Of a stretch of DNA of 64,000 nucleotides, positions 25,901 to 35,346 are shown piece after piece. Under the pieces are notes generated by a model, which saw only the letters and a list, made by a program, of their open reading frames with translations, made no database searches and was not told the DNA's origin. The translations under genes were made by a program, and so were the position numbers. This stretch comes from Donghicola mangrovi (GTDB lineage Bacteria > Pseudomonadota > Alphaproteobacteria > Rhodobacterales > Rhodobacteraceae): assembly GCF_013377535.1 (NCBI RefSeq), contig NZ_JABCJE010000002.1, forward strand, positions 558,001 to 622,000, read 5' to 3'. The first letter of the stretch is position 1. The number at the start of each line of letters is the position of its first letter.

Positions 25901-26901
25901 GCGATGCGCAGTCCTTGTGCGTCAAACTTGTGCAGTTTGTCCATTTCGGGGTTCAGATAGACGGTATCGCCGTGACGCAGACCGAATTCGCCATTCACGC
26001 GGACGGTGATGGTGTCGGTCAGGCCGGTGTTGTGAACGTGCAAGAAGGTGTCCGAGCCAAGGTGCTCTGCCACTCCCACAACGCCCTGCCACAGACCCGC
26101 GGTTTCCGAGGCAGTGATATGCTCGGGGCGGATGCCGATGGTGTGGGCGCCGTGCTGCGCGGCAACAGAGCCTTCGATGAAGTTCATCTTGGGCGAGCCG
26201 ATGAAGCCTGCCACGAACTTGTTGCGGGGCTCGCGGTACAGCTCCAGCGGGCTGCCGACCTGTTCGATGTGACCGGCGCGCAGAACAACGATCTTGTCCG
26301 CCATGGTCATCGCTTCGACCTGATCGTGGGTCACATAGATCATGGTGGTCTTAAGCTGGTTGTGCAGCTCGCTGATCTCCAGACGCATGTTCACACGCAG
26401 CGCAGCGTCAAGGTTCGACAGGGGTTCGTCGAACAGGAACGCGCTGGGTTCACGGACAATCGCACGGCCGATGGCCACACGCTGACGCTGGCCGCCCGAC
26501 AGCTGACCCGGACGGCGATCCAGATAGTCGGTCAGGTTCAGCGCCTTGGCAGCCGCTTCGATGCGCTTCTTCTGCTCGGCCTCATCGACGCCCGCCATTT
26601 TCATGGGGAATGCGATGTTCTTGCGGACCGACATGTGGGGGTAAAGAGCATAGCTCTGGAACACCATCGCCAGTTTGCGCTTGGCCGGAGCGAGGTTCGT
26701 CGCGTCTTCGCCGTCGATACGGATCTGGCCGCTGCTGACGTCTTCCAAACCGGCGATCAGGCGCAGCAGGGTGGATTTACCGCAGCCCGAGGGGCCAACG
26801 AAGACCACGAACTCGCCGTCATTGATGGTCAGATCCAGCGGCGGGATGACATTGGTGTCGCCAAAGCTCTTGGTGACTTTATCGAGAGTAATACGTCCCA
26901 T
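25897..26901 (-). CDS. smoK: Polyol ABC transporter ATP-binding protein
   Basis: A 334-residue UgpC/MalK-type ATPase for carbohydrate import. Walker A is [10 protein letters not shown], the signature is [12 protein letters not shown] and Walker B is [12 protein letters not shown]; the C-terminal OB/TOBE region (about 235-334) includes GIRPEHI. It follows the permease SmoG after 12 bases with TAAGGAA as ribosome site. It drives SmoFG-mediated uptake of sorbitol or mannitol. Confidence 0.95.
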   Translation of the reverse strand: MGRITLDKVTKSFGDTNVIPPLDLTINDGEFVVFVGPSGCGKSTLLRLIAGLEDVSSGQIRIDGEDATNLAPAKRKLAMVFQSYALYPHMSVRKNIAFPMKMAGVDEAEQKKRIEAAAKALNLTDYLDRRPGQLSGGQRQRVAIGRAIVREPSAFLFDEPLSNLDAALRVNMRLEISELHNQLKTTMIYVTHDQVEAMTMADKIVVLRAGHIEQVGSPLELYREPRNKFVAGFIGSPKMNFIEGSVAAQHGAHTIGIRPEHITASETAGLWQGVVGVAEHLGSDTFLHVHNTGLTDTITVRVNGEFGLRHGDTVYLNPEMDKLHKFDAQGLRIA

Positions 26902-26913
26902 ATTCGTAATTCC

Positions 26914-27744
26914 TTATTTCACCGCGCCAAAGGTCAGGCCGCTGACCAGCTGCTTCTGGCTGAACCAGCCAAGGATGAGGATCGGCGCAATCGCCATGGT
27001 CGAGGCCGCGCTGAGTTTCGCATAGAACAGACCCTCGGGGCTGGAATAGCTGGCGATGAACGCGGTCAGAGGCGCCGCTTTGGCGGCAGTCAGGTTCAGG
27101 GTCCAGAAGGCTTCGTTCCATGCCAGAATGACGTTCAGCAGGATGGTCGAAGCGATACCGGGCACTGCCATCGGGGTCAGGATGTAGATCACCTCTTCCT
27201 TCAGCGTCGCGCCGTCCATGCGGGCTGCCTCCAGGATCTCGCCGGGGATTTCCTTGAAGTAGGTGTAGAGCATCCAGACGATGATCGGCAGGTTGATCAG
27301 CATCAGAACAATGACCAGACCGATCTGGCTGTCCAGAATACCCAGCTTAATGAACAGCAAGTAGATCGGGTACAGAACGCCAACCGCGGGCAGCATCTTG
27401 GTGGACAGCATCCACATCAGGATGTCCTTGGTCCGGCGCGAGGGGACGAAAGCCATCGACCATGCCGCAGGGACCGCGATGATCACACCCAGAAGGGTCG
27501 AGCCCCCCGCGATGATGATCGAGTTCCACAGGTACTTAGCATAGTCCGACCGCTCCATCACCACCTTGTAGTTCTCGAGCGTCCAGTCGAAGCCCAGGAA
27601 AATGGGCGGATCGGCGATCGCCTGTGCTTCGGTCTTGAAGCTGGTGAGGATGGTCCAGAGGATCGGGAAGAAGATCGCCAGTCCCACCGCCCAAGCGGCG
27701 GCAGTGTTGATGATCTTGCGTTGGGGTGTAACAGCGCGTGCCAT
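26914..27744 (-). CDS. smoG: Polyol ABC transporter permease (MalG type)
   Basis: A 276-residue inner-membrane permease with six expected spans. The EAA loop reads EAARMDGATLKEEVIYILTP in order, at about residues 186-205, and docks on SmoK. GGAGG precedes the ATG, 10 bases after smoF. The MalG-like C-terminus (SGLTFGAVK) is intact. Confidence 0.94.
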   Translation of the reverse strand: MARAVTPQRKIINTAAAWAVGLAIFFPILWTILTSFKTEAQAIADPPIFLGFDWTLENYKVVMERSDYAKYLWNSIIIAGGSTLLGVIIAVPAAWSMAFVPSRRTKDILMWMLSTKMLPAVGVLYPIYLLFIKLGILDSQIGLVIVLMLINLPIIVWMLYTYFKEIPGEILEAARMDGATLKEEVIYILTPMAVPGIASTILLNVILAWNEAFWTLNLTAAKAAPLTAFIASYSSPEGLFYAKLSAASTMAIAPILILGWFSQKQLVSGLTFGAVK

Positions 27745-27754
27745 GGGTGCCTCC

Positions 27755-28621
27755 TCACGCGTCCAGGTTCTTGCCGACGATGCGCATCAGGAAGACGGCA
27801 ACGATATTGGCCAGAATGATTGCATAGACACCGCCCGCAGAGCCGAGGCCTACGTTCTGGCTTTCCAGCACGCGCTGGAAGATCAGATAGCTGAGGGTCT
27901 TGGTGCCGAACGCGCCGCCGGTGGTCACGAAGATTTCCGCGAAGATCGACAGCAGGAAGATGGTCTGGATCAGGATCACAACGGTGATCGCGCGGCCCAG
28001 ATGCGGCAGAGTGATATAGGCGAACCGCTTGGTGGCCGAGGCCCCGTCCATTTCAGCCGCTTCCAGCTGCTCGCTGTCCAGCGACTGGATCGCGGTCAGC
28101 AGGATCAGGGTCGCAAAGGGCAGCCACTGCCACGACACGATGGTGATGATCGACGGCATAGACGCTTTGCTGAGCCATTCGACCGGGGTCGCGCCAAAGA
28201 ACTCCCACAAATAGGCCAGCAGGCCGTAGTTGGGGTCCATGAACATGTTCTTCCAGACCAGCGCAGAGACGGTCGGCATCACAAAGAACGGTGCGATCAC
28301 CAGAATACGGACGATCCCCTGCCCCCACATCGGCTGGTTCAGCAGGATCGCAAGGAAGATACCCAGAATAACGGTAATGAACAGAACGCCGCCGACAATG
28401 ATCAGCGTGGTTGCAACCGAGGGCCAAAAGGAGCTGGAGGTCACGAAACGGGTGTAGTTCTCGAAACCGGCCCATCCCAGATCGCCGCCACGCAGGGGCA
28501 GATAATTCTTGAACGAGAAATAGAGTGTCATGATCAGGGGGACAAGCATCCACCCCAGAAGCAGGATCACCGCCGGCGCCAACATGAGGCGCGCCGCTGA
28601 TCTGGAATGTTGGGTAGCCAT
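27755..28621 (-). CDS. smoF: Polyol ABC transporter permease (MalF type)
   Basis: A 288-residue permease with six spans and the EAA loop EAAEMDGASATKRFAYITLP in order. I prefer the ATG at 28621, 8 bases after AGGAGG, to a GTG at 28630. A strong hairpin lies between smoE and this gene and probably lowers its expression relative to the binding protein. Confidence 0.94.
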   Translation of the reverse strand: MATQHSRSAARLMLAPAVILLLGWMLVPLIMTLYFSFKNYLPLRGGDLGWAGFENYTRFVTSSSFWPSVATTLIIVGGVLFITVILGIFLAILLNQPMWGQGIVRILVIAPFFVMPTVSALVWKNMFMDPNYGLLAYLWEFFGATPVEWLSKASMPSIITIVSWQWLPFATLILLTAIQSLDSEQLEAAEMDGASATKRFAYITLPHLGRAITVVILIQTIFLLSIFAEIFVTTGGAFGTKTLSYLIFQRVLESQNVGLGSAGGVYAIILANIVAVFLMRIVGKNLDA

Positions 28622-28695
28622 TGGCCACACCTCCTCTGTTCACGGCAAGAAGCCGATGCGCATGAACGTTAACTTGTAAGGTATTTGTAAAGTCA

Positions 28696-28720
28696 GGGGG
28701 CGGCCACGAGAGCCGCCCCC
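28696..28720 (-). terminator. Attenuating hairpin between smoE and smoF
   Basis: A perfect 9-bp stem GGGGGCGGC / GCCGCCCCC with a 7-base loop, 18 bases after the smoE stop. The operon continues beyond it, so it probably acts as a partial terminator or 3' stabiliser that keeps the binding-protein transcript in excess. Confidence 0.7.
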
Positions 28721-28737
28721 GTCATTCAAAGCAAGGC

Positions 28738-30042
28738 TTATTTGTAGCCAGCTGCTTCCATTGCGTCGTTGGTCAGGGCCTGTGCCTTGGCCAGCGCTTC
28801 GTCGATGGTCTGCTGACCAGCGTAAACAGCCGAGAACTCCTGCGACACTTCGGTCGCGATGCCTGCGAACTCGGGGATCGCCGCGAACTGAACGCCAACA
28901 TAGGGGCTTTCTTCGACGGTCGAGTTGTTCGGGTCAGCAGTCAGGATCGAGTCCAGAGTCATCTTGGCGAACGGAACTTCCATGTAGTTCGGGTTTTCGT
29001 ACAGCGAGGTGCGTGCGCCCGGGGGAACGTTTGCCCAACCTTCTTTCGAAGCGACCAGCTCGATGTAGTCCTTCGAGGTTGCCCATTCGATGAACTGCTT
29101 GGCTGCTGCTTCTTTCTGCGAACCTGCGGGGATCGCCAGTGCCCATGCCCATAGCCAGTTCGAACGCTTGCCCAGACCGTTATCGGGTGCCAGAGCGAAG
29201 CCGACTTTGTCAGCCACGGTCGAGTCGTTGGGGTTGGTCACGAAGGATGCCGCAACAGTCGCGTCGATCCACATGCCGCACTTGCCCTGCTGGAACAGCG
29301 AGAGGTTTTCGTTGAAACCGTTGGTCGCGTAGCCTGCGGGGCCGGATTCGTTCATCATGCCGACGAAGAATTCCAGAGTGTCCTTCCAGGGTTTGGTGTC
29401 GAACTGGGCATTCCAGTCCATGTCAAACCAGCGTGCACCGAACGAGTTGGACATCGCGGTGATGAACGCGCCGCCCTCACCCCAGCCGGCTTTGCCGCGC
29501 AGACAGATGCCGTTCACGTCGTTGGCGCGATCGGTCATGGCTGCCGCTGCTTCGCGGATGAAGGTCCAGGTGGGTGCCTCGGGCATTTCGAGGCCCGCTT
29601 TTTCCATCAGGTCCTTGCGGTACATGATCATCGACGATTCACCGTAGAACGGTGCAGCATAGAGGGTGCCGTCGTAGCTCAGACCACCCGACATGGCGGG
29701 CAGGATGTCTGCTGCGTCGTACTCTGCCGACAGATCGTTCAGCGGAACCAGCCAGCCGTTCTTACCCCAGATCGGGGTTTCGTACATGCCGATGGTCATA
29801 ATGTCGAAAGCACCGCCCTTGGTCGAGATGTCGGTGGTGACGCGCTGGCGCAGGACGTTCTCTTCCAGAGTGACCCACTCAACGTCGTGACCGGTCTTGG
29901 CGGTGAAGTCTTCGGTCAGACCCTGCATACGGATCATGTCGCCGTTGTTCACAGTCGCGATGGTGATGGTTTCAGCGGCTGCAACCGATGCAAAAGCGAT
30001 GGTTGCGCAAGCGCCAAGAAGAGCGCCGTAAGTGCGTTTCAT
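28738..30042 (-). CDS. smoE: Polyol ABC transporter substrate-binding protein
   Basis: A 434-residue periplasmic binding protein of the extracellular solute-binding family 1. A Sec signal peptide (MKRTYGALLGACATIAFASVAAA in two halves, cleavage near AAA-E) precedes the mature part. The ATG at 30042 sits after GGGAGGA and removes an improbable upstream extension. It is the first structural gene after the regulator and the likely start of the smo transcript. Ligand: sorbitol, mannitol or related hexitols/pentitols. Confidence 0.93.
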   Translation of the reverse strand: MKRTYGALLGACATIAFASVAAAETITIATVNNGDMIRMQGLTEDFTAKTGHDVEWVTLEENVLRQRVTTDISTKGGAFDIMTIGMYETPIWGKNGWLVPLNDLSAEYDAADILPAMSGGLSYDGTLYAAPFYGESSMIMYRKDLMEKAGLEMPEAPTWTFIREAAAAMTDRANDVNGICLRGKAGWGEGGAFITAMSNSFGARWFDMDWNAQFDTKPWKDTLEFFVGMMNESGPAGYATNGFNENLSLFQQGKCGMWIDATVAASFVTNPNDSTVADKVGFALAPDNGLGKRSNWLWAWALAIPAGSQKEAAAKQFIEWATSKDYIELVASKEGWANVPPGARTSLYENPNYMEVPFAKMTLDSILTADPNNSTVEESPYVGVQFAAIPEFAGIATEVSQEFSAVYAGQQTIDEALAKAQALTNDAMEAAGYK

Positions 30043-30108
30043 AGTGTTCCTCCCAAATCGGGCAAAAGCCCCTTTAGTGGGCAAATACTCACAACATCGC
30101 GATAGGGA

Positions 30109-30114
30109 AGTCAA
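30109..30114 (-). promoter_or_regulatory. Possible -35 element of the smo promoter
   Basis: TTGACT read on the minus strand, 67 bases before smoE and directly after the smoC terminator. A convincing -10 partner is not obvious at 16-18 bases, as expected if the SorC-type activator is required. Confidence 0.3.
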
Positions 30115-30154
30115 CAAAAGAAAAAGGCGATTGTCGAAGAAAACGACAACCGCC
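30115..30154 (-). terminator. Terminator of the SorC-family regulator gene
   Basis: On the minus strand, GGCGGTTGTCG / CGACAATCGCC (one G-T wobble) with a 7-base loop, followed by TTTTTCTTTT. It begins 26 bases after the regulator stop and separates it from smoE. Confidence 0.85.
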
Positions 30155-30180
30155 TTGAAATTCTTAGCCTTTCGTTAGCG

Positions 30181-31125
30181 CTATCTGCGCAACATTTCTG
30201 TCGCTGTTACCTCGTCGGTGACGAGGCCGTTCACCAGACCACCTTTGATTGCAGCCAGAATCGCGGGCAGCTTGGACACGCCGCTCGCCGCCCCGATGGT
30301 CAGCCCTGATTCCAGCGGCGCCGAGCACACGCGATCATTGGTCAGCCCTGCCAGAAGATGCCCGTCCGCATCAAAGGTCCAGCCCAGGATTTCGCCCACA
30401 GCCCCTTGTTTTTGCAGTGCAGCAATCGTTTCTGCGGGCACAAAGCCGTCGATTTTCAGCGGGGCGTTTTCCGAGATCGAGCCGATGCCCACGAACTTCA
30501 CATCCGCCTGCCGCGCCAGTTCCCGCGTGCTGGCGATGGTCTTCTGACCCAGCAGCATTTCCTTTTCCTCGACCGTGTTCGCGATAACCGGCGTGGGCAA
30601 AGGATAAGTTGCTGCCGTCACCTTTTCCGTCATGGTGAACAGCACGTTGTAATAGGCCGTCGAGCCGTCCGGCGCGATGTTCCCGGTCAAGGAGACGATC
30701 TTGTGCTGGCGGCAATCCACCTTGGGCAAATGCTCGACCGCTGCGCGTAATGTTCGCCCCGTCCCCAGCCCGATGACCAACGGTTCGGTCCGGTTCAGCC
30801 ATGTTTCCAGCACGTCTCCGGTGGCAAAGGCCGTCGCAATCGACGTCGCTGCAGGGTCGGACACATAGGGAACGACCTCGCAGAACTCGAGCGCAAAGCG
30901 GTCCTTCAGAGCCGAGGCCAGATCGAGGCATTGGGAAATCGGATGATCGATCCGCACCTTCACCATCCCCGAGGCCATGGCCTGACTGACCAGACGCTGC
31001 GCCGATTGGCGCGACACCCCCAGCTCGGTGGCCACTTCGTCCTGGGTCTTGCCCGCGATGTAATATAGCCACGCGGCCCGGGCCACATCGTCCAGACGCT
31101 TCTGGGTTTTGGGGTCTGCGGACAT
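30181..31125 (-). CDS. smoC: SorC/DeoR-type sugar-binding transcriptional regulator of the polyol operon
   Basis: A 314-residue SorC-family regulator: an N-terminal helix-turn-helix (about 14-50; KTQDEVATELGVSRQSAQRL in order) and a sugar-phosphate isomerase-like effector domain (about 55-310) with GLGTGRTLRA and a late GAASGVSKLPAILAAIKGG. The ATG at 31125, 8 bases after AGGAAG, replaces a GTG at 31143. It precedes smoE on the same strand behind its own terminator, so it very likely senses a polyol or its product and controls the smo genes. Confidence 0.88.
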   Translation of the reverse strand: MSADPKTQKRLDDVARAAWLYYIAGKTQDEVATELGVSRQSAQRLVSQAMASGMVKVRIDHPISQCLDLASALKDRFALEFCEVVPYVSDPAATSIATAFATGDVLETWLNRTEPLVIGLGTGRTLRAAVEHLPKVDCRQHKIVSLTGNIAPDGSTAYYNVLFTMTEKVTAATYPLPTPVIANTVEEKEMLLGQKTIASTRELARQADVKFVGIGSISENAPLKIDGFVPAETIAALQKQGAVGEILGWTFDADGHLLAGLTNDRVCSAPLESGLTIGAASGVSKLPAILAAIKGGLVNGLVTDEVTATEMLRR

Positions 31126-31217
31126 ACCGGTCTTCCTGATCACTTAATAACAGCTAGCTAAAGCACACCCGATCACCGTGTTGCAACACTATCGCGGCAG
31201 GTTGGCGCGCTGGTGCG

Positions 31218-31910
31218 TCAGCCGATCATCGTCTGGATGCGCCCCAAACCGTCGATTTCCACCATCACGCGATCCCCGCGTTTCAGGCTGCCAACCCCCG
31301 CTGGCGTGCCCGTCATGATCAGATCGCCCGCCGCCAGAGTGACCGAGGCCGAGAGTGCACAGATCACCTCTGGCACCGACCAGATCATTTGGGACAGGTC
31401 GGCCTCTTGGCGCAGAGCGCCGTTGACGTAACTGGCGATGCGGCCGGTGCCGCAATCGCCTGCATCCTCGATCCGGTGCAATTCCCCAATCACGGCGGAC
31501 CCGTCAAACCCCTTGGACAGGTCCCAAGGACGGCGCAGGGATTTCGCCTCGGCCTGCATGTCGCGGCGGGTCAGGTCGTTCCCGACAGCAAAGCCGAACA
31601 CGGCCTCCATCGCCTGCTCTGGCGTCAGATCGCGGCCACCGGATTTAAGCGCGACCACCAACTCGCCCTCGTAATGCAGGTCCTCGGTCTGGGGCGGATA
31701 GGGCACCGTGACCCCGCCCGGCACAATCGCCCCCGCGGGTTTCGAGAAAAAGAACGGCGGCTCCCGATCCGGATCGTGGCCCATCTCGCGCGCGTGTTCG
31801 GCATAGTTGCGGCCCACACAGTAAATCCGGCGCACGGGAAAGCGGCGCTGATCGCCTGCAACGGGCAAACTCGGCTGCGGCGCGGGATCGAAAACGTAGT
31901 CGGCGGTCAT
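31218..31910 (-). CDS. Fumarylacetoacetate hydrolase-family protein (fumarylpyruvate hydrolase-like)
   Basis: A 230-residue FAH-fold hydrolase that cleaves C-C bonds in acylpyruvates. Visible are the CVGRNYAEHAREMG start typical of the NagK/fumarylpyruvate branch, FFFSKPA, the metal-binding HYEGELVVAL, and GNDLTRRDMQ. The start at 31910 gives the family length. Translating further upstream only reads the antisense of the tRNA-Thr gene and is an artefact. It is a single gene, with no gentisate-pathway neighbours in view. Confidence 0.9.
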   Translation of the reverse strand: MTADYVFDPAPQPSLPVAGDQRRFPVRRIYCVGRNYAEHAREMGHDPDREPPFFFSKPAGAIVPGGVTVPYPPQTEDLHYEGELVVALKSGGRDLTPEQAMEAVFGFAVGNDLTRRDMQAEAKSLRRPWDLSKGFDGSAVIGELHRIEDAGDCGTGRIASYVNGALRQEADLSQMIWSVPEVICALSASVTLAAGDLIMTGTPAGVGSLKRGDRVMVEIDGLGRIQTMIG

Positions 31911-32159
31911 GTCTGGTCCTGTCTGTGGCGGGGCCGGCTCGAACGCGCCCCTTTTGCTGCCAAGCCTATCACCCTGCCCCCGTTGGTCGAGCGAATTGTG
32001 AATATGATCGTTGATGGCAGGTTTGCGCTGGATCGGTTTCCCTTGCATTCCCAGAGGGTTGGAAGCGATCTTTTCGCGAGCCCCTACCCGAATTTTTCGC
32101 GCAGACGGCGAAAATTCGGCTTGCAGAGGATTTGTGTGCGAATTACACGGTCCCAGTGT

Positions 32160-32235
32160 GCCCTTGTAGCTCAGCTGGTAGAGCGTCTGATTTGTAATCA
32201 GGGGGTCGGGGGTTCGAGTCCCTCCGGGGGCACCA
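32160..32235 (+). tRNA. tRNA-Thr (anticodon TGT)
   Basis: A 76-base cloverleaf with encoded CCA. The acceptor GCCCTTG pairs with CGGGGGC (two G-T pairs), the D arm holds AGCTCAGCTGGTAGAGC, the anticodon loop TTTGTAA gives TGT, and the T arm holds GGTTCGAGTCC. It lies alone, converging on the Fe(III) permease gene. Confidence 0.97.
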
Positions 32236-32284
32236 CACTTTTCCCAGATTTCCGACCCCGTTTTACCGCCCCTACGGGACGGCA

Positions 32285-33940
32285 TTACCGGTTTGCGCGT
32301 GCCAGCATGCCCACCGCGATCAGGCCAACCAGACTGACCAGAACAGCCGCAGGGGCCGCATCACCGAGGTTTTCCAGGCTCGCCTCGTCATACACGCGGG
32401 TCGCTAGGGTGCTGTAGTTGAAGGGGCGCAGCAGCAGCGTTGCGGGCAGTTCCTTGACGCAGTCCACAAAAACCAGCAACAACGCCGAGCCGATCGAGCC
32501 ACGCATCAGGGGCATGTAGACCTCGGCCAGCACGCGGAACTTGGTCCTGCCCAGAGAGCGCGCCGCCATAGGCAAGCTGGGGGCGACACGGCCCATCGCG
32601 GCGTCCGTGGCGCCTTGGGCAATTGCAAAGAAACGCACCGAATAGGCCACGACCAGCGCAAAGGCAGAGCCGGTCAGGATCAGGCCAGCGCGGCCGCCGG
32701 TAAAGGCCTCGACAAGGTCGGCCAGCAGGTGGTCCACTTGGGCCAGCGGGATCAGGATGCCAACTCCAAGGACCGCTCCGGGCGCAGCATAGCCGATGGT
32801 GGTGACGGGTGCGATCATCGCGGGCAGTTTGCGGCCCGACAGGCGCACACCATAAACCATGAACAGCGCCGCCAGAACCGTCAGAACCGCCGCAATACCG
32901 CCCACGGTCAGGGTGTTCCAGAACGCTTTCAGCAGGCCAGAGGCCCAGAACCCGTCGATATTTTCAATGGCGTGATCACCAATCACTGCCGCGGGCAGGA
33001 CAAAGCCCACCATGAACGGCACCGTACAAGCAGCCGTAGCGAGCCAACCGGGCACCCCGTGCAAAGGCAGCCGCTGGATCGGGCGATGGCGCCGCGACAG
33101 GGCGTAGAACCGGACCTTCTTGCGGCTGGCCTTTTCCAGAGCGACCAGAAAGATGACTAGCGACAGGACCACACAGGCGATCTGCGCCGCGCCGCCGGCG
33201 TTGTTACTCTCGAGCCATGTGGTAAAGATGCCGGTTGTCAGGGTCTGAACCGCGAAATAGTCCATCGTCCCGAAATCGTTAACTGTTTCCATCATCACGA
33301 TGGCCGTGCCCGCCGCAATCGCCGGACGGGCCAAAGGCAAACCGATCCGCAAGAACCGCGACAGCCCGCCTGCCCCCAAGGACTGCGCCACTTCGTGACC
33401 GCAGCCCGACTGCTCGCGGAACCCCGCGCGGGCCAGCAGATAGACATAGGGGTACATAGAGGCGGACATCACCACGACAGCGGCCCACTGGCTGCGGATT
33501 TCGGGGAACCAGTAATCACGGGATGTCTGCCAGCCGAACATACCGCGCAGCGCCGTCTGCACCGGCCCCGCATATTCCAGAAAATCGACCAGCGCGTAGG
33601 CCCCGATATAGGCCGGGATCGCAAGGGGCAACAGAAGCAGCCACTCCAGCACCCTCACCCCCGGAAAACTATAGCGCACGACCAGCCAAGCGGCCCCCGT
33701 CCCCGTCGCCGCCGCAACGGCCCCGACAGAAAACATCATCACCAGCGTGGTGCCGAAATAGCGCGGCAGCGTTGTGGCGATCAGATGGGGCCAGATATTC
33801 TCGGTCGGGTTCAGCGCGATCCACAGCACCGACACAATCGGAGCCAGCACGAACGCGGCAATCAGAAGCGCCCCCACCGACCAAGGGTCGGGAAGCCGCA
33901 GGGAATATCTTTTGGATTTCGGGGCGCTGATATCGGTCAT
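32285..33940 (-). CDS. Fe(III)-type ABC transporter permease (FbpB/AfuB-like)
   Basis: A 551-residue fused permease with two binding-protein-dependent transport domains in tandem, about twelve membrane segments, as in FbpB/AfuB iron(III) importers. AGGAACG precedes the ATG. No substrate-binding protein or ATPase gene is adjacent, which is unusual for the family; its partners must be encoded elsewhere or be shared. Thiamine or spermidine-like substrates cannot be excluded, but the duplicated permease favours Fe(III). Confidence 0.87.
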   Translation of the reverse strand: MTDISAPKSKRYSLRLPDPWSVGALLIAAFVLAPIVSVLWIALNPTENIWPHLIATTLPRYFGTTLVMMFSVGAVAAATGTGAAWLVVRYSFPGVRVLEWLLLLPLAIPAYIGAYALVDFLEYAGPVQTALRGMFGWQTSRDYWFPEIRSQWAAVVVMSASMYPYVYLLARAGFREQSGCGHEVAQSLGAGGLSRFLRIGLPLARPAIAAGTAIVMMETVNDFGTMDYFAVQTLTTGIFTTWLESNNAGGAAQIACVVLSLVIFLVALEKASRKKVRFYALSRRHRPIQRLPLHGVPGWLATAACTVPFMVGFVLPAAVIGDHAIENIDGFWASGLLKAFWNTLTVGGIAAVLTVLAALFMVYGVRLSGRKLPAMIAPVTTIGYAAPGAVLGVGILIPLAQVDHLLADLVEAFTGGRAGLILTGSAFALVVAYSVRFFAIAQGATDAAMGRVAPSLPMAARSLGRTKFRVLAEVYMPLMRGSIGSALLLVFVDCVKELPATLLLRPFNYSTLATRVYDEASLENLGDAAPAAVLVSLVGLIAVGMLARANR

Positions 33941-34031
33941 GTGGCGTTCCTGCCCGATTGCGGTTTAACTGTCCAGAAAAGACCATATGATATAGTCAAG
34001 ATTATAAGACCACGCAAAGAGGCTACGAACG

Positions 34032-34910
34032 ATGCAGATCGCCTTGCATATCGGTGCTCACGGGACAGACAACGACCGGCTGATCCAGTGCCTGACCGCA
34101 AACGCGGACCGGCTTGAAATCGCGGGAATTTCGGTTCCGCAGGTGAATGATTACCGCAAGCCTATCCTTGATATGCTGACCGACGTGATGAAGGGCGACC
34201 CCGTGAACCAGCGCGTTCGCGACCGGATGCTCAAGGATATTGGCGTATCATCGGGGATCGACCGGATCGTTCTGGCGCAGGAAAACATTCTGGGCCGCGC
34301 GCACCGGATTTTCGAACGGGGCAAGCTGTATCCCATCGCCCCCAAACGTCTGGCCGATGTGAACGGGCTGCTGCCCACCACGGAACTGCAAATCTATATG
34401 GGCATCCGCAATCCGGTCATGTTCATCGCTGAAACCTTCCGCCTGTCGGGGGCCAGCAGCTTTGCCGAGTTTGTGGATGGCGTGCGTTTGGCCGATGTGC
34501 GCTGGTCGGACATGATCGAGAAACTGGTGAATGCCGTGCCGCAGGCCGATTTCACCGTCTGGTGCCACGAGGATCTGCCGATCCTTTGGGGTGACATCCT
34601 GCGCGAGGTTGCAGGGGTCGAGTCTGACAGCCCCATGGCCGGTGAATACGACATTCTGGCCGAGGTCATGACTGCCGAAGGGCTTGGCCGCCTGAAAACC
34701 TATATCGACAGCAAACCGCCGCAGACCGCCGCACAGCGCCAGCGGATCATCATGGCGTTTCTGGATAAATTCGCGATCGAAGAGAAACTGGAGCAGGAAC
34801 TGGACCTGCCCGGCCTGACCCAGGACATCGTCGAACGTGTGACAGTCGATTACGAGCGGGATCTCAAGCGCGTCGCCGAACTGCCCGGCGTGCGTCTGTT
34901 GCAACCCTGA
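34032..34910 (+). CDS. Hypothetical protein, sulfotransferase-like N-terminus
   Basis: A 292-residue cytosolic protein that I do not firmly recognise. The opening (MQIALHIGAHGTDNDRLIQC) resembles the start of roseobacter sulfotransferase-like proteins, which begin with a beta-strand and a phosphosulfate-loop-like GxHxT. The GIRNPVMFIAETF segment (about 128-140) recalls the R-x-P-x(3-6) motif of sulfotransferases that binds the 3'-phosphate. The canonical K-x-GTT loop is absent. AGAGG precedes the ATG. A palindromic hairpin separates it from gapR. Confidence 0.6.
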   Translation: MQIALHIGAHGTDNDRLIQCLTANADRLEIAGISVPQVNDYRKPILDMLTDVMKGDPVNQRVRDRMLKDIGVSSGIDRIVLAQENILGRAHRIFERGKLYPIAPKRLADVNGLLPTTELQIYMGIRNPVMFIAETFRLSGASSFAEFVDGVRLADVRWSDMIEKLVNAVPQADFTVWCHEDLPILWGDILREVAGVESDSPMAGEYDILAEVMTAEGLGRLKTYIDSKPPQTAAQRQRIIMAFLDKFAIEEKLEQELDLPGLTQDIVERVTVDYERDLKRVAELPGVRLLQP

Positions 34911-34918
34911 TTGGCGAT

Positions 34919-34938
34919 GGCGCGCCACACGGCGCGCC
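34919..34938. terminator. Hairpin between convergent genes
   Basis: GGCGCGCC ACAC GGCGCGCC, an 8-bp stem lying between the plus-strand gene ending at 34910 and minus-strand gapR ending at 34957. It has no T-run, so terminator activity is only probable. Confidence 0.45.
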
Positions 34939-34956
34939 TGCCAGCCGGATTGCGGC

Positions 34957-35226
34957 TTAGCTCATGCCAAGCGCTTCTTTGTACATCTCGAGAATCGCCT
35001 CTTCTTCGGCGATATCGTCGCGGTCGCGCTTGCGCAGGCTGATGATCTTGCGCATGACCTTGACGTCGTAACCGCGGCCCTTTGCCTCGGCCATGACCTC
35101 TTTTTGCTGGTCGGCGATGTCTTTCTTCTCGATTTCGAGACGCTCGAAACGCTCGATAAACTGACGCAACTCGTCCGCAGTCACACGATAGTTCGCATCA
35201 ACGGCGCTTTCGGTAATATCGCTCAT
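34957..35226 (-). CDS. gapR: GapR family nucleoid-associated protein (DUF2312)
   Basis: An 89-residue protein matching GapR, the alphaproteobacterial protein that binds overtwisted, AT-rich DNA ahead of replication forks and helps topoisomerases. The conserved coiled-coil core VTADELRQFIERFERLE and the basic MRKIISLRKRDRDD segment, in order, are present, and the C-terminus EMYKEALG fits. The ATG at 35226 after GAGGAA gives the family length; an upstream start would add 27 unrelated residues. Confidence 0.93.
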   Translation of the reverse strand: MSDITESAVDANYRVTADELRQFIERFERLEIEKKDIADQQKEVMAEAKGRGYDVKVMRKIISLRKRDRDDIAEEEAILEMYKEALGMS

Positions 35227-35346
35227 GGGGTTCCTCGCGTTTTTGACCACATGTGGGGATAGACGCTGGCCGACAGGGGTGCAAGGTCTTGCCGCAGGGG
35301 CCAGCATGTTTTACCGCTGCCCCCGACATATTTCTTGGAGAAGCAC

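Noticed and set aside
25873-27819. A 648-codon plus-strand open frame across smoK and smoG
   Set aside because: It crosses two real genes on the other strand, and its translation is compositionally typical of antisense frames.
32160-32235. tRNA-Thr as an integration site of a mobile island
   Set aside because: No integrase and no second copy of the tRNA 3' end were found in the window.
31911-32285. N-terminal extension of the FAH-family hydrolase
   Set aside because: The extension translates the antisense of tRNA-Thr (the GGTRTPDPLI-like artefact peptide); the real start is 31910.
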